From an uncultured Lachnospiraceae bacterium (GTDB lineage: Bacteria; Bacillota_A; Clostridia; Lachnospirales; Lachnospiraceae): a stretch of 6,303 nucleotides of DNA. Each line of letters opens with the position of its first letter. The first letter of the stretch is position 1. The position numbers and the translations under genes are program-made. Positions 4,046 through 6,303 of the stretch are shown here, piece after piece. The notes beneath the pieces are model-generated. The model saw only the letters and a program-made list of their open reading frames with translations. It did no database searches and was not told the DNA's origin. The stretch is from contig CANOBT010000259.1 in NCBI GenBank assembly GCA_947564305.1, forward strand, positions 1 to 6,303. Reading direction: 5' to 3'.

Positions 4046-5098
4046 ATGGCTACAGCAAAAAAACTCCCGTCCGGCTCATGGCGGTGCCTTGTCTATGATT
4101 ACACGGATGAAAACGGAAAACGCATATACCGCTCTTTTACTTCTGACGATCCGTCCCCTGCCGGAAAGCGTAAGGCGGAAGCGCTTGCCGCTCAATATGC
4201 AGCAGAAAAGGAGCAGAAGAAACGCAGTTCGGATAAAAGCCTGTTTTCTGACCGCATGGAAAGCTATATCACTTCCAAAGAAGCCGTTCTTTCCCCTGCC
4301 ACGATCCGGGGCTACCGCAACATCCAAAAAATGCTCCTGCGCGACTATGCCTCATTCTGCCACATGGAAATCCGAAAAGTCTCACAGGATGATGTACAGA
4401 GGGTGATAAACAGTCTTAGCCGCTCAAAATCCCCTAAGACCGTCCGCAACTACCATGGGCTCATAGCATCCGTAATCGGCTCAGATTTAGCCCTCAGAAC
4501 CTCCATGCCACAGAAAATACGTCCTGAGCTTTATATCCCCTCGGATGACGAGATAAGAGCCTTGGTTGATGCCGTAAGGGGCACGGAACTGGAAATCCCT
4601 GTTCTCCTCGGCGCGTTCTGCATGATGCGGCGTGGCGAGATTTGCGCCCTCACTCTTGATGATATCCAAGGCGATGTAATACACGTCCATCACGCCCTTG
4701 TCCTCGGCACCGATAAAGAATGGCACTTGAAAGCTCCCAAGACAGGCAGTTCTGACAGATATATCAGCGCACCCGCATTTGTGGCGGACAGAATCCGCGA
4801 ACTTGGACATATTACCACCCTCAATCCCCACTCCATCACCATCATGTTCCAGAGGGTGCTCAAACGGGCTAATATAACACATTTCCGTTTTCACGACCTC
4901 CGGCACTATTCTGCGTCCATCCGACACGCTCTGGGAATCCCGGATGCCTACATCATGCAGGAAGGCGGCTGGAAAACTGACGCCGTGCTGAAATCTGTAT
5001 ACCGGCATGCCATGAGCGACAGGCAAAAGGAAATGGCTGACCTTGCAAACAATCATTTTTCCAGATTATGCAACACAAAATGCAACACAGAAAAGTAA
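4046..5098 (+). CDS. int: Tyrosine site-specific integrase (element 1), 350 aa
   Basis: Residues 1-60 are an arm-binding domain (KLPSGSWRCLVYDYTDENGK), 65-150 the SAM-like core-binding domain, and 165-340 the catalytic domain. The active-site set is complete: R195 in MMRRGE, K232 in PKTGSS, H283 and R286 in HDLRH, W309 at the second His/Trp position (GGW), and nucleophile Y319 in SVYRHAM. I chose ATG 4046 because AAGGAGG lies eight bases upstream; an ATG at 3950 would add 32 non-conserved residues. The C-terminal tail CNTKCNTEK is encoded by a repeated ATGCAACACA (5068-5077, 5080-5089). The gene reads toward the tRNA-end attachment site only 30 bases past its stop, the classic arrangement for integrase and attP. 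It should integrate and excise the element carrying the repressor module. Confidence 0.93.
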   Translation: MATAKKLPSGSWRCLVYDYTDENGKRIYRSFTSDDPSPAGKRKAEALAAQYAAEKEQKKRSSDKSLFSDRMESYITSKEAVLSPATIRGYRNIQKMLLRDYASFCHMEIRKVSQDDVQRVINSLSRSKSPKTVRNYHGLIASVIGSDLALRTSMPQKIRPELYIPSDDEIRALVDAVRGTELEIPVLLGAFCMMRRGEICALTLDDIQGDVIHVHHALVLGTDKEWHLKAPKTGSSDRYISAPAFVADRIRELGHITTLNPHSITIMFQRVLKRANITHFRFHDLRHYSASIRHALGIPDAYIMQEGGWKTDAVLKSVYRHAMSDRQKEMADLANNHFSRLCNTKCNTEK

Positions 5099-5120
5099 AA
5101 CACCGCATTTCTGCGGTGTT
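5099..5120. terminator. Terminator hairpin after integrase 1
   Basis: AACACCGCA (5099-5107) and TGCGGTGTT (5112-5120) form a 9-bp stem with loop TTTC. The T-tract is better on the minus strand (TTTTACTTTTC), so it may stop transcription from both convergent integrase genes. Confidence 0.75.
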
Positions 5121-5126
5121 ATTAAA

Positions 5127-5162
5127 TAGCGAGAGGGGGACTTGAACCCTCGACATATTGCC
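5127..5162 (-). other. tRNA 3'-end fragment, probable att core
   Basis: Read on the minus strand, this holds a T-arm (GAGGG-TTCAAGT-CCCCC) followed by a 7-base acceptor strand TCTCGCT and discriminator A. The 5' half of a tRNA is absent: the DNA to its right (5163-5230) does not fold as one. There is an A-C mismatch in the T-stem and no encoded CCA. A tRNA 3' fragment next to an integrase is the standard signature of an attachment site; here it lies between two convergent integrases. Confidence 0.75.
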
Positions 5163-5199
5163 AGTTTTCCTTGAAAATACGCGGTTTTTCCGATTTTGC

Positions 5200-5230
5200 T
5201 TTGATTACTTTTGATTACTTGGTAATCAAA
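5200..5230. repeat. Tandem and inverted TTGATTAC repeats beside the att site
   Basis: TTGATTACTT is present twice in tandem (5201-5210, 5211-5220). The second copy is followed by its inverse: TTTGATTAC (5210-5218) and GTAATCAAA (5222-5230) around a three-base centre. The block ends exactly at the stop of integrase 2. It could be arm-type or Xis binding sites for element 2, or less likely a weak terminator. Confidence 0.6.
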
Positions 5231-6303
5231 TTAATAAGATATAGCCTTTTCAATCTGTTTTGCCGCATCTTCGTCACTTTTGTTGTTAAAATAATAATGA
5301 TTCTTTGTGCAGTCAATGGATGTATGTCCCATCTGCTTCACCACAAGACTTTCATCGACACCACCGTTTATTAACTTAGTAGCATATGTCTTTCTTGCTT
5401 TGTGCATTGACCGTTCCTTGATTCCAACATACCTACATATTTTAACAATCTTAACACTAAATGCCTTCTCCTTAATCCGTTTCCCGTCACTCATAAACAT
5501 ATATTCACCAAACGGATTTATTTTTCTAATCGCTTTTAGCGTCCGCTGTGCATCTGAATTTAAAAATATGTCCCGATTACCTGCTTCTGTCTTAGGCGAT
5601 TCACGAACCTCAAAAATATACTTTCCGTCTTTCCCTCTATATCTTACTTCTGTGCGCCTGATACACAACTTATTTTCTTTAATATCAGAATATTTGAGTG
5701 CACATAACTCACCAACCCGTACCCCTGTCTGAAAAGCAAGTAATATTCCATAATTTATCAGTGAGACATTCTCTCTAATATAGGATGATATCTTTTCAAC
5801 TTCACTATCTGTAAAGACAGATTCTTCATCTTTAATCACTTTCTTTGAAAAGCATTTCTTAGGCAAATCCAGATCACCCATAAATTGTGTAATGCTAATC
5901 TCAGTCAATTTTTTCTTTTTTGCATATTTAAAGATTCCGATAATCAACAAACGCAAACCACCATACGCCTTATTAGATAATCCCTTGCGTCTTATCGTTT
6001 CTCGGATAAACAACTCTAAATCATCCTCCGTTATCTTACGAATATCTTTTTCAGCAATATCAGAATTATCAAAAAATCTGTGAAAATCTGTTTTATACCT
6101 GTCATATGTTTGTTTCTGAATTTCTCCATATTCCAGTTTTTGTGAAGACCATTCTTGAAATATATCACTCAGCAAAATTTCTCTTTGTTCTTTGTAGTAA
6201 TCAATGATTATTTTTTCCAAATCACTTTTTGATTTTCTCTTTTTCAATACTCTGCCATTCCCTTGTCTTGGCAGATATGTATACCATTCGCCATCCTTTC
6301 CCT
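5231..6303 (-). CDS. int: Tyrosine site-specific integrase (element 2), partial at its 5' end
   Basis: The frame is open to the window edge, so the true start lies outside; a TTG at 6247 is internal, since the 18 codons before it (GKDGEWYTYLPRQGNGRV) read like the usual integrase N-terminus. At least 356 residues are visible: an N-terminal SAM-like domain (QTYDRYKTDFHRFFDN) and a full catalytic domain. With residue 1 set at 6247, the active site is R177 in TGVRVGE, K219 in SPKTEAG, H282 and R285 in MHKARKTYAT, H308 in MGHTS and the tyrosine at 318/319 (NHYYFN). It differs clearly from integrase 1 and is richer in A+T and Lys/Ile, suggesting a separate origin. It reads leftward toward the att site, converging with integrase 1, so it belongs to an element lying to the right. 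Confidence 0.93.
   Translation of the reverse strand, partial: GKDGEWYTYLPRQGNGRVLKKRKSKSDLEKIIIDYYKEQREILLSDIFQEWSSQKLEYGEIQKQTYDRYKTDFHRFFDNSDIAEKDIRKITEDDLELFIRETIRRKGLSNKAYGGLRLLIIGIFKYAKKKKLTEISITQFMGDLDLPKKCFSKKVIKDEESVFTDSEVEKISSYIRENVSLINYGILLAFQTGVRVGELCALKYSDIKENKLCIRRTEVRYRGKDGKYIFEVRESPKTEAGNRDIFLNSDAQRTLKAIRKINPFGEYMFMSDGKRIKEKAFSVKIVKICRYVGIKERSMHKARKTYATKLINGGVDESLVVKQMGHTSIDCTKNHYYFNNKSDEDAAKQIEKAISY

Noticed and set aside
4487..5056. 189-codon minus-strand open frame inside integrase 1
   Set aside because: It is a shadow of the integrase coding sequence, whose full catalytic set lies on the plus strand.
5163..5230. 5' half of a tRNA completing the fragment at 5127-5162
   Set aside because: The sequence has no anticodon or D-arm fold and is dominated by TTGATTAC repeats, so no complete tRNA gene is present.
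1..6303. CRISPR array or insertion sequence
   Set aside because: No regularly spaced repeat series and no transposase gene are visible; the only multi-copy motifs are the operators, promoter arms and short att-side repeats.

Overview
The window looks like a mobile-element region from a low-GC Gram-positive gut-type bacterium, most plausibly a Clostridia/Lachnospiraceae host. This is an inference from AGGAGG-type ribosome binding sites before almost every gene, TTGACA/TATAAT promoters, T-rich terminators and the integrase style. No host housekeeping gene is visible.

Layout. Positions 1-857 (minus strand) hold a leftward run of small, tightly packed genes: a Cro-like HTH protein, a small coiled-coil protein broken by a one-base frameshift, an excisionase/HTH-like protein and a partial unknown protein. 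Positions 858-1001 are a divergent control region in which two near-consensus promoters overlap almost completely, with three related 14-16 bp operators. From 1002 rightward lies a lysogeny-type module: an XRE repressor without a peptidase domain, a 400-base non-coding stretch rich in inverted repeats, a 26-residue TxpA-like membrane toxin with a convergent antisense RNA, a 94-residue HTH protein, a segment bounded by 21-bp inverted repeats, a DUF3800 protein with a convergent small RNA gene at its 3' end, and a tyrosine integrase. At 5127-5162 is the 3' end of a tRNA (minus strand) that acts as a probable attachment site. Beyond it a second, unrelated, more AT-rich tyrosine integrase runs leftward and off the window edge.

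How it fits together. The divergent switch would choose between leftward early genes and the rightward lysogenic genes. The cargo between repressor and integrase (type I toxin-antitoxin, DUF3800 plus small RNA) sits where prophages and integrative elements usually keep maintenance or anti-phage functions. Two convergent integrases on either side of one tRNA 3' fragment suggest a junction of two elements that used the same tRNA target. The most unusual parts are the DUF3800/small-RNA pair, the inverted-repeat segment just upstream of DUF3800, and the toxin locus, whose two RNAs start from near-identical inverted promoter copies.
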